The notes under the pieces are model-generated. The model saw only the letters and a program-made list of their open reading frames with translations. It made no database searches and was not told where the DNA came from. Positions 17,308 to 25,718 of a DNA stretch of 64,000 nucleotides are shown here, in pieces. Source of the stretch: Variovorax paradoxus B4 (GTDB taxonomy: Bacteria > Pseudomonadota > Gammaproteobacteria > Burkholderiales > Burkholderiaceae_C); the NCBI RefSeq assembly GCF_000463015.1, contig NC_022234.1:310001-374000 (forward strand), in the 5' to 3' direction. Both the position numbers and the translations under genes were made by a program. Each line of letters opens with the position of its first letter. The first letter of the stretch is position 1.

Positions 17308-18300
17308 GTGAGCCTGTTCAGCTTTCTCTCGCTGCTGGGGGTGGACTCCACTGATGCGCAGCTCGTCGCGTTGCTGGACGAACTCGGCGTGCGTCGGCGC
17401 CCGGAGAAGCCGTCTCCCTTCAAGAGCCCCTACGAGGTGCTCTTTCGCTTGAGCAAGCACGGCCTCTGCCTGTCGTTCCAGGACCTCGCCTATGTGGAAA
17501 ACCGGCCGCCGCGGCAGTGGGGCAACAGCACGCTGCAGTTGCGCACCGTGACGGTCACCGCGGGAGTCGAGGGGCAGTACCTGCCCTATGCAGGCGAGAT
17601 GCCCTACGGAATTTCCTGGAGCGATACGCGCCAGCAGGTCCGCGAGCGCATGACGCAGTACGAAGACAGGTTGCACGGCTACCTGCGCGATTGCTGGTGG
17701 TTCGGCGAGCGCTACATGAGCGTGACCTACCAGCCGGGCGACATCACCCGACCCGAGCAGCCGGGCGTCTTCGACCTGTCCTTTGGACTGTTCTATCCGG
17801 AGAGCGAATTGGTGCGGCCGGCGGAGTATCCGACTCACGAAGCGCTTGTCGGCCTTTTCGGCAAGTCCATGGATGCGCCCGAATTCCGCGAGGCATTCGA
17901 GTCCTTCGATGTGGAGAACTGGCTGGCAGAGAGCGAGGACGGGCACCTCGATCGCCGGCGGGCTTTCGGATTCGAGTTGTACTTCGATCCCGCCAGGCCT
18001 GCCGATGACGGCACGCCGTCTTTTGCCGGCGTCAATCTCACCAGGGCCCGGCTCGGCCCTTCCCGCAAGTGGAAAGGCACGCTTCCTTTTGAACTCGACT
18101 TCGACGACACGCCGTCGGTGCTGAAGCAAAAGATACCGATGCCTCCTCTCGCATGGGACGACACCATGGTGGTCTGGGGGTTCGCGAAATGGGCTTTCCC
18201 GCAGATGGACGTGCGAGTGAACTACGACACCGTGCGCAACTGCGTAGAGTGCATCGCGTTGATGGCGCCGGGCTATCTGCGGCGCAACGAACAAGCGTGA
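17308..18300 (+). CDS. Second immunity-type protein, internally duplicated
   Basis: A 330-residue cytoplasmic protein starting at GTG 17308, six bases after the preceding stop. It appears to contain two related halves: GEMPYGISWSDTRQQV near residue 100 and GTLPFELDFDDTPSVL near residue 260 have the same spacing and pattern. A similar element recurs in the broken gene at 18857-19288. This repetition within and between genes, and the position behind an effector, indicate an immunity family. No catalytic motif was seen and no family name is claimed. Confidence 0.6.
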   Translation: MSLFSFLSLLGVDSTDAQLVALLDELGVRRRPEKPSPFKSPYEVLFRLSKHGLCLSFQDLAYVENRPPRQWGNSTLQLRTVTVTAGVEGQYLPYAGEMPYGISWSDTRQQVRERMTQYEDRLHGYLRDCWWFGERYMSVTYQPGDITRPEQPGVFDLSFGLFYPESELVRPAEYPTHEALVGLFGKSMDAPEFREAFESFDVENWLAESEDGHLDRRRAFGFELYFDPARPADDGTPSFAGVNLTRARLGPSRKWKGTLPFELDFDDTPSVLKQKIPMPPLAWDDTMVVWGFAKWAFPQMDVRVNYDTVRNCVECIALMAPGYLRRNEQA

Positions 18301-18512
18301 GGTTGGTGCGCGCGTGGTTTTCCATGGCCCTGACGCCGGACTGATCGAGTCCGGAGTTGTCGCCGTGATGACCGATGCTGCGTGTACAGGAGCGCAACGC
18401 ATGACACTGAACGACCTATTGCCCTTCTTCGGATCTATCGCGTCACGTTGCTGGCACGTGGGTGCTATGACTAAAGACCGGCTCGGTCCTTCACGCAAGT
18501 AGAAGATCTTCA
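18301..18512 (+). pseudogene. Remnant of an immunity gene start
   Basis: An ATG at 18401 follows AGGAG and opens a 33-residue frame, MTLNDLLPFFGSIAS... ending GPSRK at a TAG at 18500-18502. The first residues resemble MSLFSFLSLLG of the gene at 17308. The last residues DRLGPSRK match ARLGPSRK in that gene's second half, and the DNA around 18479-18500 is nearly identical to 18045-18070. It therefore looks like a gene start joined to a later segment by an internal deletion. The stop is followed at once by the effector remnant. Confidence 0.6.
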
Positions 18513-18845
18513 AGGAGCTTCGCCGGGCTCAACCGACGCTGGAATTGCCCGAACTCAAACCCCGCAAGCCCGGGACCAACGCCAACGGCAACACGCTCGG
18601 CTCCGTGGTTGGCGAGACGCCCTCGACCGCCGGCAAGGCGAAGCAGGCCAACCCCGAGGTGAAGCCCGAGACGCCCAAGGAAGAGAGCTGGTGGAACAGC
18701 TGGGGCAGCTCGGTGGTGCACACCGTGTTCGACGTCGGAGGCGCCATACAAGGCCTACGCCGCGGCGGCTCAGATGTTCAAGAAATTCGATTACGACAAA
18801 TTGATTGATGGCGTCATAAATTCGAGCTCAAGGGCTACGGACTAA
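18513..18845 (+). pseudogene. Orphan effector cassette remnant (copy of 15729-15963 plus a foreign tail)
   Basis: 18513-18747 copies the effector segment at 15729-15963, but no start codon or first domain is present. After GGAI the sequence leaves the copy. In another frame it then reads YKAYAAAAQMFKKFDYDKL... to a TAA at 18843-18845, which resembles the end of a toxin domain (compare NDQYKKFLNSLID at the end of the intact effector). The toxin core is missing and the frame is broken, so the gene cannot be functional. Confidence 0.75.
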
Positions 18846-18856
18846 GGGACTAAGGA

Positions 18857-19288
18857 AGTGGAACCGCTCGGCTGGCAGGCCGACCATCTTGAGATGGCCG
18901 ATTGCGACGAGATCCTGTGAGCCTGGTTCCGCGCCACGGTCTTGCTCTCTGCTATCGCAATGCCCAAGAGTATGAAGCGTTGGGCGGCCGGCAATTTGCG
19001 CTGGATGGTGCAGTTTTCGCGGGCTTTCGCGTCAATCGACGTGGTGACTCGAACAGCGATGGCTTCGAGGGTGAACTGCCTTTTGGAATCGAGTACCACC
19101 ACACGCCAGAGCAAGCCGTATCGCGTGTGGGACGCAAGCCGGATTCAATGCTCGTCAATGACGACGTGGCGGCCTACGTCTGGCGGTTTGAAGCCTGCAG
19201 CATGCACCTGCTGATCAGTCTGATCGACTATCAAATCTATCGCGTCACTTGCTTTGCCGAATTTATGGAGTCTGAATTGTTCCGTTGA
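18857..19288 (+). pseudogene. Broken immunity-like gene
   Basis: A frame from GTG 18857 (EPLGWQADHLEMADCDEIL) stops at 18918. The following sequence continues in the next frame from about 18902 to 19288, SLVPRHGLALCYRNAQEYE... then GELPFGIEYHHTPEQAV and a C-terminus ending FMESELFR. RHGLALCYRN and GELPFGIEYHHTP align with KHGLCLSFQD and GEMPYGISWSDT of the gene at 17308. It is probably the cognate immunity gene of the lost toxin at 18513-18845, now frameshifted. A shortened protein from the TTG at 18902 cannot be excluded. Confidence 0.6.
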
Positions 19289-19319
19289 CAAAGCCAAGAT
19301 GGACCAGATCGGCGATTCG

Positions 19320-19967
19320 TCAGCCCAGCAGCTCGATCGCCGCCTGGACGATGGGCCGCGCCCAGGCCGGCGTTGCCGCCAGCGCGGCCAGGTCGCCCGG
19401 CTGTGGAAAGACGGGCTCGCCCGCGCTCAGTTCGAGCACCAGCACCGGGTCTGCAATGTCGCCGCCGGGCGGCGCTTCCGCGCTGTTGTCGAAGACCTGC
19501 AGCCGCGTCAGCTTCGGCAGCAGCTGGATGAGGTTGGCGCGCGATGCGATCCAGCGCTCGCGGATCTTGGCCTCGGGAATGTCGTGGCCGCCGCGTGCCA
19601 CGCGCGCCCGCACGCGGGCGATGTGCTGCTCGGGCGAGGAAAGCCCGCAGAAGATCATGACCACGTCGTGGCTCGATGCGGCGCGGGCGAGCAGCGCGGG
19701 AATGGTGCTCGCGCCCAGCGTGGTTTCGAAGGCGTAGCTGGAACCTTGCGCGATGGCCGCTTCCAGCCGCTCGCGGCCGAGGTTCCATGCGCGGGCGTTC
19801 GCCTCTTCGGGCGTCAGCCCCAGTTGCGCGATGAGTTCCCGCGCGCAGGTGTCCGGATTGAACCAGGTCAGCCCGTGGTCGGCGAGCAAAGCACCGCCGA
19901 CCGAGCTCTTGCCCGCCCCGTTGACGCCGGCCAGCACCAGGATGAACGGGCGCGCGGCCGCCGCCAT
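19320..19967 (-). CDS. Zeta-toxin-like kinase
   Basis: A 215-residue P-loop kinase. The Walker A motif GVNGAGKSS is at residues 14-22, with Lys20 as the ATP-binding lysine. TWFNPDTCAREL follows with the Asp expected to act as the catalytic base in zeta/PezT enzymes. FETTLGAST and ERWIASRANLIQLLPKL supply the usual downstream helices and arginines. Zeta toxins phosphorylate UDP-activated amino sugars of peptidoglycan precursors. The stop-start overlap TGATG with the antitoxin gene shows a two-gene operon. Its partner is not an epsilon protein but a Phd/YefM-type antitoxin. Confidence 0.8.
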   Translation of the reverse strand: MAAAARPFILVLAGVNGAGKSSVGGALLADHGLTWFNPDTCARELIAQLGLTPEEANARAWNLGRERLEAAIAQGSSYAFETTLGASTIPALLARAASSHDVVMIFCGLSSPEQHIARVRARVARGGHDIPEAKIRERWIASRANLIQLLPKLTRLQVFDNSAEAPPGGDIADPVLVLELSAGEPVFPQPGDLAALAATPAWARPIVQAAIELLG

Positions 19968-20314
19968 CAGAAGGTGTCGCCTGCCTTGGGACGGCGCCCG
20001 AGCTTGCCCTTGGCAGCGAACAGCTTGCCCACCTGCGCCGCCGCATCCGGCTGCTGCAGCACGCCCAGGCGAACGTCGAAGCGGCGCCCGAGTTCGTCGA
20101 GCACCGACTGCTCGCGCGCCTTGAGCGCCTGCGCGTCTTCCACCAGCTGGTTGTAGGTGGCCGCGGTCAGCAGCACCATCTCCACCGTCGAATGGTTGGT
20201 CACGGCCAGGCTGCCGGTCTTCTGGACCTGGCGGACCACGTCGCCCCAGCGGTTCTTGACGTGGGATGCGTTCTGACGCGGCAGTTCATCGAGGTTGGGC
20301 AGGACGGCGGCCAT
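19967..20314 (-). CDS. Phd/YefM-type antitoxin
   Basis: A 115-residue protein beginning at ATG 20314 after AAAGGAG. The N-terminal half is the beta/alpha DNA-binding fold of Phd/YefM antitoxins (NASHVKNRWGDVVRQVQKTGSLAVTNHSTVEMVLL, then YNQLVEDAQAL). The C-terminal half is extended and charged (AQVGKLFAAKGKLGRRPK) and probably folds on the toxin. It precedes the toxin, as usual. It is likely to repress its own promoter, which carries a tandem repeat between the -35 and -10 elements. Confidence 0.82.
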   Translation of the reverse strand: MAAVLPNLDELPRQNASHVKNRWGDVVRQVQKTGSLAVTNHSTVEMVLLTAATYNQLVEDAQALKAREQSVLDELGRRFDVRLGVLQQPDAAAQVGKLFAAKGKLGRRPKAGDTF

Positions 20315-20333
20315 GGTGTGCTCCTTTGGTGCC

Positions 20334-20362
20334 ATTATGGCAAAAATAGCAAAAATGGACAA
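20334..20362 (-). promoter_or_regulatory. Toxin-antitoxin promoter with tandem operator
   Basis: On the minus strand TTGTCC (20362-20357) and CATAAT (20339-20334) are separated by exactly 17 bases, a good sigma-70 promoter. The spacer is two copies of ATTTTTGC in tandem (plus strand GCAAAAAT at 20340-20347 and 20349-20356). AAAGGAG and the antitoxin ATG follow. The repeats lie where a bound antitoxin would block RNA polymerase. Confidence 0.75.
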
Positions 20363-20417
20363 AAGGCCCGGAGGAAGCCATTTTCCGGCAAAGCCGGCGG
20401 CGGCGCGGGCGCCCGGA

Positions 20418-20431
20418 TTGATATTGCGCAA
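20418..20431 (+). promoter_or_regulatory. FNR/ANR-like site upstream of a universal stress gene
   Basis: TTGATATTGCGCAA matches one half-site of TTGAT-N4-ATCAA exactly and the other half at three of five bases. It ends 63 bases before the start of the stress protein gene at 20495. It is one of eight such sites found in this region. Confidence 0.45.
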
Positions 20432-20494
20432 GGCTCGTGCCGCCCACGAGGCCTAAGGTCTGCGCACCTGCCGCCAACTCCGAAGAAAACTTCC

Positions 20495-21319
20495 ATGCAG
20501 ACCCCTGGATCGATTCTCCTGCACCTCGATGGCTCGGCCCGCACGGCGGAGCGCATCAGGTTTGCGCGCAGCCTGGCCGAGGCGTTCGATGCGCAAGTGA
20601 CCGGTGCGCCGTGCACCCTGTCCGCGCTCATGCGCTATCCGTTCGCGCTGGAAGGCGCCGCAGAAGCCATCGCGATCATGCGAGAGGGCGACAAGGCCGC
20701 GCGAGACAGGATGTACGCGAGCTTCACGGCCCAGGCGGCGGGCTCGCACCGCATGCACTGGAGCGAACCGGAGAGCGACGCGCCGTGGGGTTTTGCCCGC
20801 CGTGCGCTGTACGCCGACCTGGTGATCCTGGGCCAGCGCAATCCCGAAGATCCCATGGCCTCCGAATTGCCCGGTGACTTCCTGCCCCACCTGCTGGTGG
20901 AAAGCGGGCGGCCCGCGCTGGTGCTGCCCTATGCGGGGCCGCTGGTTGCGGCGGCCGGCACCGTGCTGCTGGCATGGAAGGAAACCCCCGAGGCCGCGCG
21001 CGCGGTATCGGCCGCGCTGCCCTGGCTGCGCGCCGCCTCGAACGTGCACGCGGCCTGCTATGGCGAGGACGCCGAAGCATCCCTGAAGCAACTGCAGCGC
21101 TATCTTGCCGCACAGGGGATTGCCGACGTGTCGCTGCATGCGGACGCCAGCGGAGAAGGGGATGCCGGCAACCGGCTGCTGTCGATGTCCGCGGATCTGG
21201 GCGCAGACTTGCTCGTGATGGGCTGCTACGGCCACAGCCGGGCGCGCGAATGGATCCTGGGCGGTGCCACGCGCACGATGCTCGAGTCGATGACACTGCC
21301 GGTGCTGATGTCGCATTGA
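20495..21319 (+). CDS. Universal stress protein, two-domain
   Basis: A 274-residue protein with two UspA-like halves. The ATG at 20495 starts MQTPGSILLHLDGSA, the first strand of the fold. The second half has the ATP-binding-type signature LVMGCYGHSRAREWILGGATRTML, ending LPVLMSH. The first half is degenerate and lacks the glycine signature. It closely resembles the two-domain protein at 35323-36159. A FNR-like site lies upstream and the beta-CASP nuclease gene follows after 33 bases, so the two are probably one transcript. Confidence 0.88.
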   Translation: MQTPGSILLHLDGSARTAERIRFARSLAEAFDAQVTGAPCTLSALMRYPFALEGAAEAIAIMREGDKAARDRMYASFTAQAAGSHRMHWSEPESDAPWGFARRALYADLVILGQRNPEDPMASELPGDFLPHLLVESGRPALVLPYAGPLVAAAGTVLLAWKETPEAARAVSAALPWLRAASNVHAACYGEDAEASLKQLQRYLAAQGIADVSLHADASGEGDAGNRLLSMSADLGADLLVMGCYGHSRAREWILGGATRTMLESMTLPVLMSH

Positions 21320-21352
21320 CGACAAACTGATAAAAAATACGCAGGAGCAGCC

Positions 21353-22705
21353 ATGCGCATCGATTTTCTGGGCGGCACCGGCACCGTGACCGGTTCCAAG
21401 TACCTGCTGACGCACGAGGGCCGGCGGCTGCTGGTGGACTGCGGGCTGTTCCAGGGACTGAAGCAGCTGCGGCTGCGCAATTGGGATGCACTGCCTTTCG
21501 ATGCGTCGGCCATCGATGCCGTGCTGCTGACGCATGCCCACATCGATCACAGCGGCTTCGTGCCGCGGCTCGTGAAGCTCGGCTTCAAGGGGAAGGTGTA
21601 CTGCACGGCCGCCACCCGCGAACTGTGCGAACTGCTGCTGCCCGATTCCGGCCGGCTGCAGGAGGAAGAGGCCGATTTTTCCAACCGGCACGGGTTTTCG
21701 AAGCACAAGCCTGCACTGCCGCTCTACACCGAGCAGGAGGCGCGCGCTGCGCTGAAGCGGTTCGAATGCGTTTCGTTCGACGAAGAATTCTCGCCCTGGC
21801 CCGGTTGGTCATGGCGGCTGGTGCGGGCCGGCCACATCCTCGGCGCGGGCAGCCTGCGCGTGGAATGGGAGCAAGGCAGCATCCTGTTCTCGGGCGACCT
21901 GGGCCGCAGCGACGATCTGGTGATGCGGCCGCCGCAGGAGGCCGCGCCGGCGGACTACGTGGTGGTGGAGTCCACCTACGGCAACAGGCTGCATCTGGAC
22001 GCGGACACCCTCGGCGAACTGGCCGCCGTGATCAACCGCACGGCTGCGCGCGGCGGGGTGCTGGTCGTGCCGGCGTTCGCGGTGGGGCGCGCGCAGACCC
22101 TGCTGTACTGCATCCAGATGCTCAAGCGCGAAGGCCGCATTCCGGACATGCCGGTGTATTTGAACAGCCCGATGGCCGCGGATGCCACCCGTCTCTACAA
22201 GGCGCACCTGGACGAGCACCGCATGAGCGCCGAGCAATGCGCCGACATGAGCGGAAAGACGATCATCGTCAACACGCTGGAGGAGTCGAAGCGGCTCAAC
22301 ACCTTGACCTATCCGTCGATCATCGTGTCGGCCAGCGGCATGGCGACGGGCGGCCGCGTGCTGCATCACCTGAAGGCCTACGCACCCGATGCGCGCAACA
22401 CGATCCTGTTCGCGGGCTTCCAGGCCGCGGGCACGCGCGGCGCGACGCTGGTGGGCGGCGCGGACGCGGTGAAGATCCACGGCACCTACGTGCCGGTGCG
22501 TGCCGAAGTGGCGAACCTCGAGACCCTGTCCGCCCATGCCGACCGCGAGCAACTGCTGGCCTGGCTCTCGTCCCAGAAAACACCGCGCCGCGTGTTCGTG
22601 ACGCACGGCGAACCCGTGGCCGCCGACGCGCTGAGGCTGGCCGTCGAGGAGCGCTACGGCTGGCCCTGCACCGTGCCCGACTACCGTGAGTCGCGGGAGC
22701 TGTGA
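21353..22705 (+). CDS. Metallo-beta-lactamase/beta-CASP RNA-type nuclease
   Basis: A 450-residue protein of the CPSF-like RNase J-related group. The N-terminal metallo-beta-lactamase core has GGTGTVTGSKYLL, the zinc motif HAHIDHSG near residue 65 and SGDLGR near residue 180. The beta-CASP insert has VVESTYGNR, FAVGRAQTLLY and SASGMATGGRVLHHL. The C-terminal block SAHADREQLLAWL returns to the metal site. Such enzymes cut RNA in Archaea and Bacteria. It follows the stress protein gene in the same operon, so an RNA turnover role during stress is likely but not shown. Confidence 0.9.
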   Translation: MRIDFLGGTGTVTGSKYLLTHEGRRLLVDCGLFQGLKQLRLRNWDALPFDASAIDAVLLTHAHIDHSGFVPRLVKLGFKGKVYCTAATRELCELLLPDSGRLQEEEADFSNRHGFSKHKPALPLYTEQEARAALKRFECVSFDEEFSPWPGWSWRLVRAGHILGAGSLRVEWEQGSILFSGDLGRSDDLVMRPPQEAAPADYVVVESTYGNRLHLDADTLGELAAVINRTAARGGVLVVPAFAVGRAQTLLYCIQMLKREGRIPDMPVYLNSPMAADATRLYKAHLDEHRMSAEQCADMSGKTIIVNTLEESKRLNTLTYPSIIVSASGMATGGRVLHHLKAYAPDARNTILFAGFQAAGTRGATLVGGADAVKIHGTYVPVRAEVANLETLSAHADREQLLAWLSSQKTPRRVFVTHGEPVAADALRLAVEERYGWPCTVPDYRESREL

Positions 22706-22729
22706 CGGCTCGGCGGCGCCAGCCGGCGG

Positions 22730-24835
22730 CTAGCTGGGCCGTGCGGCCGCCAGTACCTTGGCCAATGCGCGCGCGAGTTCGCCGCGCGTGTAGGGCTTGC
22801 GCAGCAGCTCCCAGCTTTGCGGCACGTCGCGGTCGGCGTCGAGCAGCTCCGACGAGAAGCCGGACATCAGGAGAATCGCGAGCCGGGGAAAGCGCTGCTG
22901 CGCCTCGGTGGCGAGCCGGGTTCCGCGCATGCCGGGCCCGAGCGCGATGTCGCTGAGCAGCACGTCGAAGGAGCCCGCATCCGTTTCCATGCTCAGCAAG
23001 GCCTGCTCGGCATTGCCCGCGGTCACCACGCTGCAGCCGAGCGTCACGAGAAATGTGTGGACGACCCTGCGCACTTCGGCGTCGTCCTCGACCAGCATGA
23101 CCCGCAGGCCGACGGGAATCGCCTGTTCGCCGTCTTCTTCCTCCTCTGCAGCCGCAGGAGCCGGGTCGTACAGCTGGGGAAGATAGAGCGTCACGGTCGT
23201 TCCCGCGCCCGGCCGCGTCGCGATGGCCACGGCGCCCTTGGACTGCTTCACGAAGCCGTACACCGCGCTCAGGCCCAAGCCGGTGCCCCGGCCGGCTTCC
23301 TTGGTCGTGAAGAAGGGCTCGAAGGCGCGCTCCTTCACTTCCTCGGTCATGCCCGTGCCGTTGTCGACCACCGAGATGGCCACGAAACTGCCGTGTGCGT
23401 CATGGTCGCTGAGCTCGTTGTGCACCTCCGGCGGCAGCGCGCCGCAGGCCGCGGCGCGAAAGTGCAGCGTGCCGCCTTCGGGCATGGCGTCGCGGGCGTT
23501 GATGGCAATGTTCAGCAATGCCGATTCGAGCTGACCGGGGTCGGCGAGCACCGGCGGGCAACCCGGCGCGGCGTCGATCGCGATGCCGATGCGCTGGTCG
23601 AGCGTGCGCCGCAGCATGTCGGCCAGGGAATGCAGCATCGCATGCGTGTCCACCGCGTTGGGCTGCAGCATCTGCCGGCGCGAAAACGCCAGCAGCTTGC
23701 CCGTGAGCTCGGCGCCGCGCCGCGATGCCCGCGCCGCGGCCCCCACCAGCTGCTGGGCGTAGCCGTCCTGCGCAATGGCGGGCAGCTCTTCGAGCACCTG
23801 CAGGTTGCCTTGGATGACGGTGAGCAGGTTGTTGAAGTCGTGCGCGATGCCGCCCGTGAGCTGGCCGACGCTTTCGAGCCGCTGGGCGTGGCTGAGCGCC
23901 TCTTCGGTCTGCACCCGCTGCAGGCTGGTGGCCAGCAGGTTGGAGAGCGATTCGAGGAACCGCAACTCTTCGTCGCCGAAGCGCTTGGCCTCGCGCGATC
24001 GCACGGTCAGCACGCCGATGAACCGGCCCCGGTCGTAGAAGGGCACGGCCAGCGCGCTGACCAGTCCGGCGTCCAGGTACGCCTGCGGCACCGCGAAGCG
24101 CCGCTCTTCGCGGTAGTCGGGCACCACCACCGGCTGTCCCTCGGCAAACACGAAGCCGGGCGGCGTGTTTGCATGGCTGGGAATGCGCGCGCCGATTTCC
24201 TCTCCGGGCACCAGGCCCACGCCGCTGGCCACGCGGAATTCGAGGCGGCTGTTCTCCAGCAGCAGCACCATGGCCACTTCGACCTCCAGCGCTTCCGCGG
24301 CCATGGCGGGCACGTGGTCGAGCACCACCTGCAGGTCGCGGGTGTCCACGGCCAGCCGGCCCAGCTGCGCGAGGTGGTCGCTGTAGCGCGCACGCTGCAG
24401 CGCCTGCTTCACGCGGGGATAGGCGCCGATGTCGCGGATGGCGGCAACGACGAAGGGCAGGCCCTGGCTTTGCAGCGGGCTGAGCGCGATCTCGACCATC
24501 ACCTCGCTGCCGTCCTTGCGCTTGGCGACCAGCTCCATCTGCGTGCCCATGGGCCTGGGGCGTGGCGCCCGGCCGTAGGCCTCGCGGTAGGAAGCGTGGC
24601 GCGGGCGGATGCTGTCGGGCACCAGCGCGTCGACGTTCAGTCCCACCAGTTCGTGGACCGTGTAGCCCAGCAGGTTGGCTGCCGAGGGGTTGGCCAGCAC
24701 GATGCGGCCGGCCTGGTCGACCAGCAGCAGCGAGTCCGGGTAGGAAATGAAGAGCGAACGGAAGACGCTGCTCTCTTCAACGCCCGAAGGCAGTCCCGGC
24801 AAGGGGGGGGCGATCGGGGAAGAGGGCGGGTTCAT
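22730..24835 (-). CDS. Hybrid sensor histidine kinase (PAS-GAF-HisKA-HATPase-REC)
   Basis: A 701-residue cytoplasmic sensor without a membrane helix. A PAS domain ([20 protein letters not shown]) occupies about residues 30-150. A GAF domain covers about 165-320. The H-box [12 protein letters not shown] is near residue 329. The ATPase has [23 protein letters not shown] and [12 protein letters not shown] receiver domain begins near [16 protein letters not shown], with the phospho-Asp in LLSDIAL near residue 627. The gene follows the response regulator after four bases. PAS and GAF suggest sensing of redox state or a small ligand; the signal is unknown. Confidence 0.93.
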   Translation of the reverse strand: MNPPSSPIAPPLPGLPSGVEESSVFRSLFISYPDSLLLVDQAGRIVLANPSAANLLGYTVHELVGLNVDALVPDSIRPRHASYREAYGRAPRPRPMGTQMELVAKRKDGSEVMVEIALSPLQSQGLPFVVAAIRDIGAYPRVKQALQRARYSDHLAQLGRLAVDTRDLQVVLDHVPAMAAEALEVEVAMVLLLENSRLEFRVASGVGLVPGEEIGARIPSHANTPPGFVFAEGQPVVVPDYREERRFAVPQAYLDAGLVSALAVPFYDRGRFIGVLTVRSREAKRFGDEELRFLESLSNLLATSLQRVQTEEALSHAQRLESVGQLTGGIAHDFNNLLTVIQGNLQVLEELPAIAQDGYAQQLVGAAARASRRGAELTGKLLAFSRRQMLQPNAVDTHAMLHSLADMLRRTLDQRIGIAIDAAPGCPPVLADPGQLESALLNIAINARDAMPEGGTLHFRAAACGALPPEVHNELSDHDAHGSFVAISVVDNGTGMTEEVKERAFEPFFTTKEAGRGTGLGLSAVYGFVKQSKGAVAIATRPGAGTTVTLYLPQLYDPAPAAAEEEEDGEQAIPVGLRVMLVEDDAEVRRVVHTFLVTLGCSVVTAGNAEQALLSMETDAGSFDVLLSDIALGPGMRGTRLATEAQQRFPRLAILLMSGFSSELLDADRDVPQSWELLRKPYTRGELARALAKVLAAARPS

Positions 24836-24839
24836 GACC

Positions 24840-25586
24840 TCAGCCTTGCGCGACGGGTGGAACCAGGATGTAGCCTGCGCCCCGCACCGACTTGACGATC
24901 TGCGGGTCGTCCGGGTCGGCCTCGATCTTCTTGCGCAGCCGGCCGACCTGCACGTCGATGGTGCGGTCGAAGGGTGCGGCTTCGCGTCCGCGCGTCTGCT
25001 CGAGCAGGAAGTCGCGCGACAGCACGCGCCCGGGGTGCCGCGCCAACGCGCTCAGCAGGTCGAATTCGCCGCCGGTGAGCGCCACGCTGTGGCCCCGCGG
25101 GTTCGTGAGGCTGCGTGCCGCGAGGTCGAGCTGCCAGCCGGCGAAGCGCAGCCGGTCGGCAGAGGCGAGGCTGGCCGGCTGGGCCGATGCGGGCACGGCC
25201 GCCGGTGCATCGTCGGGCGTCAGGCGCCTGAGCACGGCCTTGACCCGCGCCACGAGCTCGCGCAGGTCGAATGGTTTCGTCACGTAGTCGTCCGCGCCCA
25301 CTTCCAGGCCGACGACCTTGTCCACCGCATCGCCGCGGCCAGTGACGATGACCAGGCCGCAGCGCCAGTTTTCGCGCATGCGGCGGGCAATGGAGAAGCC
25401 GTCCTCGCCGGGCAGCCCGAGGTCGAGCAGCACGAGATCGGCCGGATCGCTGTCCATCAGCGTCATCAGCGATGGGCCGTCGTGCAGCTGGGTCACGCGA
25501 AAACCATGGCTTTGAAGGTAATTGGCCAGCAGCAGCGTGATCTCGACCTCGTCGTCGAGGACCGCGATGTGAGAGGCGGATTTCAT
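24840..25586 (-). CDS. OmpR-family response regulator
   Basis: A 248-residue regulator. The receiver domain starts IAVLDDEVEITLLL, has the phospho-Asp in LVLLDLGLPGEDG and the conserved Lys in YVTKPFDLRELVARV. A proline/alanine linker leads to the winged-helix DNA-binding domain (LTGGEFDLLSALARHPGRVLSRDFLLEQT, FDRTIDVQVGRLRKKIE, VRGAGYIL). It is the partner of the hybrid kinase encoded just downstream. The 132 bases upstream, shared with the ADH gene end, should hold the promoter; no FNR-like site was seen there. Confidence 0.94.
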   Translation of the reverse strand: MKSASHIAVLDDEVEITLLLANYLQSHGFRVTQLHDGPSLMTLMDSDPADLVLLDLGLPGEDGFSIARRMRENWRCGLVIVTGRGDAVDKVVGLEVGADDYVTKPFDLRELVARVKAVLRRLTPDDAPAAVPASAQPASLASADRLRFAGWQLDLAARSLTNPRGHSVALTGGEFDLLSALARHPGRVLSRDFLLEQTRGREAAPFDRTIDVQVGRLRKKIEADPDDPQIVKSVRGAGYILVPPVAQG

Positions 25587-25718
25587 TCGGAAAGCGTGGA
25601 TTCGAGGCCGAATGTCACAGCATTGTTAAGGACTGTACAAGCGTAGCACGCACATCTGGTGCGCGGCACGCCATTTTCGCTCGCCCGGGGCCAGCGTGCC
25701 CAGTGTCCGGCAGCGCGT

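Noticed and set aside
24808..24815. Possible frameshift at the G8 run near the start of the hybrid kinase
   Set aside because: The run lies in a Pro-rich N-terminal leader, and the frame is continuous into the PAS domain.
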